A DNA stretch of 33,569 nucleotides from an uncultured Bacteroidales bacterium (GTDB lineage Bacteria > Bacteroidota > Bacteroidia > Bacteroidales > UBA4417). The notes beneath the pieces were generated by a model that made no database searches, had not been told where the DNA came from, and saw nothing but the letters and a program-made list of their open reading frames with translations. Position 1 is the first letter of the stretch, and the number at the start of each line of letters is the position of its first letter. Positions 32,827 through 33,569 of the stretch are shown here, in pieces. The translations under genes and the position numbers were made by a program. The DNA is taken from positions 1 to 33,569 of the forward strand of contig CALCJE010000211.1 of assembly GCA_937965665.1 (NCBI GenBank), read 5' to 3'.

Positions 32827-33569
32827 TTAATCCTTCCTCAAAATTATCTTGCTCAACTGCTGCTGATCATTGCGGGTTATTTTCACCAGGTAAATGCCGT
32901 TCACCTGCTTCGAAAGATTCACCTCGAACGTGGTAGCCGAACTTACTTCCTTGCGCATAACCTCAGCACCCGTCATATCAAACACAGAGAGTTCAGCTTT
33001 CTTTCCCGGGCTTCCAGCCAGTTCAACAGTAAATATCCCGGTTGTCGGATTCGGGTATACTTTAAACGATGGTATTTCGGTGAGCGAAGTGCCTACAAAA
33101 ACATCTTTCACGGTAATAGTTATCGAAACAGGTGCCGAGTTTACGTTACCATCGTTCACCACCAGGAAGAAAGTATAACTGGTTTCGGCAGTTATATCAG
33201 GAGCAATAAATGTAGGCCGGGCTGCAGTAAGCGAACTCAGGGTGATTCCGGCTGGTGCAGTCCAGCTGTAGGTAAGCTGATCGTTTTCAGGGTCTGATGA
33301 AAGTGTTCCATCGAGGGTAACCCAATCACGTTCATTCACATTTCGGTCGGCACCAGCATATGCAATGGGCGCCTGGTTGGGCCTGGCAATTGTCCATTGC
33401 GCCTTGCTGACTGCTATTCCCTGTCTGCCAGTCTTGTATTTCTGCAACTGGGTAACATCCACTGAAAGGGTGTAGATGCCTGGGGCACTGTTTACCTGGC
33501 TAAAACCTTTAAGCACATATACCTTTTCGGATGTTCTGCTTACCGAAAGGTTGTCAATTGTAACCGCCT
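32827..33569 (-). CDS. Secreted protein with PKD-like domain and T9SS type A sorting domain (5' end off window)
   Basis: The frame is open from the right edge to the stop at 32827, so at least 247 C-terminal residues are seen and the true start lies beyond the window; the GTG at 33516 is internal. The first visible part (TIDNLSVSRTSEKVYVLKGF, then GIYTLSVDVTQLQKYKTG) is beta-rich, perhaps from a cadherin-like or other surface domain. Next is a PKD/Ig-like domain: PIAYAGADRNVNERDWVTLD, SSDPENDQLTYSWTAP, FFLVVNDG. The end is a T9SS type A domain with FKVYPNPTTGIFTVEL and VNGIYLVKI before LSKIILRKD. The protein should cross the outer membrane by type IX secretion and be surface-anchored or released. 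Confidence 0.9.
   Translation of the reverse strand, partial: AVTIDNLSVSRTSEKVYVLKGFSQVNSAPGIYTLSVDVTQLQKYKTGRQGIAVSKAQWTIARPNQAPIAYAGADRNVNERDWVTLDGTLSSDPENDQLTYSWTAPAGITLSSLTAARPTFIAPDITAETSYTFFLVVNDGNVNSAPVSITITVKDVFVGTSLTEIPSFKVYPNPTTGIFTVELAGSPGKKAELSVFDMTGAEVMRKEVSSATTFEVNLSKQVNGIYLVKITRNDQQQLSKIILRKD

Overview
The window comes from the chromosome of a member of the Bacteroidota, most likely an environmental Bacteroidales-like lineage; the sequence alone does not settle the genus. The signs are: T9SS type A C-terminal sorting domains on two secreted proteins, Bacteroidetes-type -7 boxes (TAnnTTTG; TTTG-N19-TATCTTTG before mnmE), general lack of Shine-Dalgarno sequences, many SPI/SPII-exported proteins with outer-membrane beta-barrels, and a GH133/GT4/GH57 alpha-glucan operon typical of the phylum. 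I see no transposase, phage gene, CRISPR array, rRNA or tRNA.

Layout. 1-4443 (minus): glycogen debranching enzyme, glycogen-synthase-like GT4, and a GH57 amylase that runs off the left edge. 4670-6100 (plus): a beta-helix lipoprotein, then a low-complexity spacer and the terminator of sucD (6409-7302, minus). 7572-10332 (plus): a beta-lactamase-fold hydrolase and mnmE. 10.34-12.6 kb: a visibly AT-richer block of odd or broken genes: a cupredoxin lacking two copper ligands, an antisense remnant with a frameshift and two stops, a truncated membrane-protein gene joined directly to the 3' end of a LamG/T9SS gene, and an HNH gene interrupted by TGA.

12755-18722 (plus): a run of ion-related genes (CPA1 antiporter, ZIP transporter, K+ channel), an outer-membrane channel-like protein and a DUF2252 protein. 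19389-23579 (plus): a second run of exported proteins (three predicted beta-barrels, a small helical periplasmic protein and a DUF4136-like lipoprotein), closed by a 15-bp-stem terminator. 23732-25483 (minus): a class I mannose-6-phosphate isomerase with an extra N-terminal kinase-like domain. 25769-26278 (plus): an unknown exported protein.

26367-32685 is a signalling/transport unit: a MacB/FtsX-type ABC permease and its ATPase (minus), divergent from a sigma-54-dependent NtrC-type regulator and its histidine kinase (plus). The intergenic region holds a partial -24/-12-like element facing the ABC genes, so the two-component pair may control the transporter. The right edge carries the 3' part of a secreted PKD-domain T9SS substrate (minus), separated from the kinase gene by a perfect 12-bp bidirectional terminator.

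Most of the window is ordinary Bacteroidota chromosome. The parts most worth a second look are the decayed-gene block, the uncharacterised envelope cluster at 19.4-23.6 kb, and the sigma-54/ABC unit.
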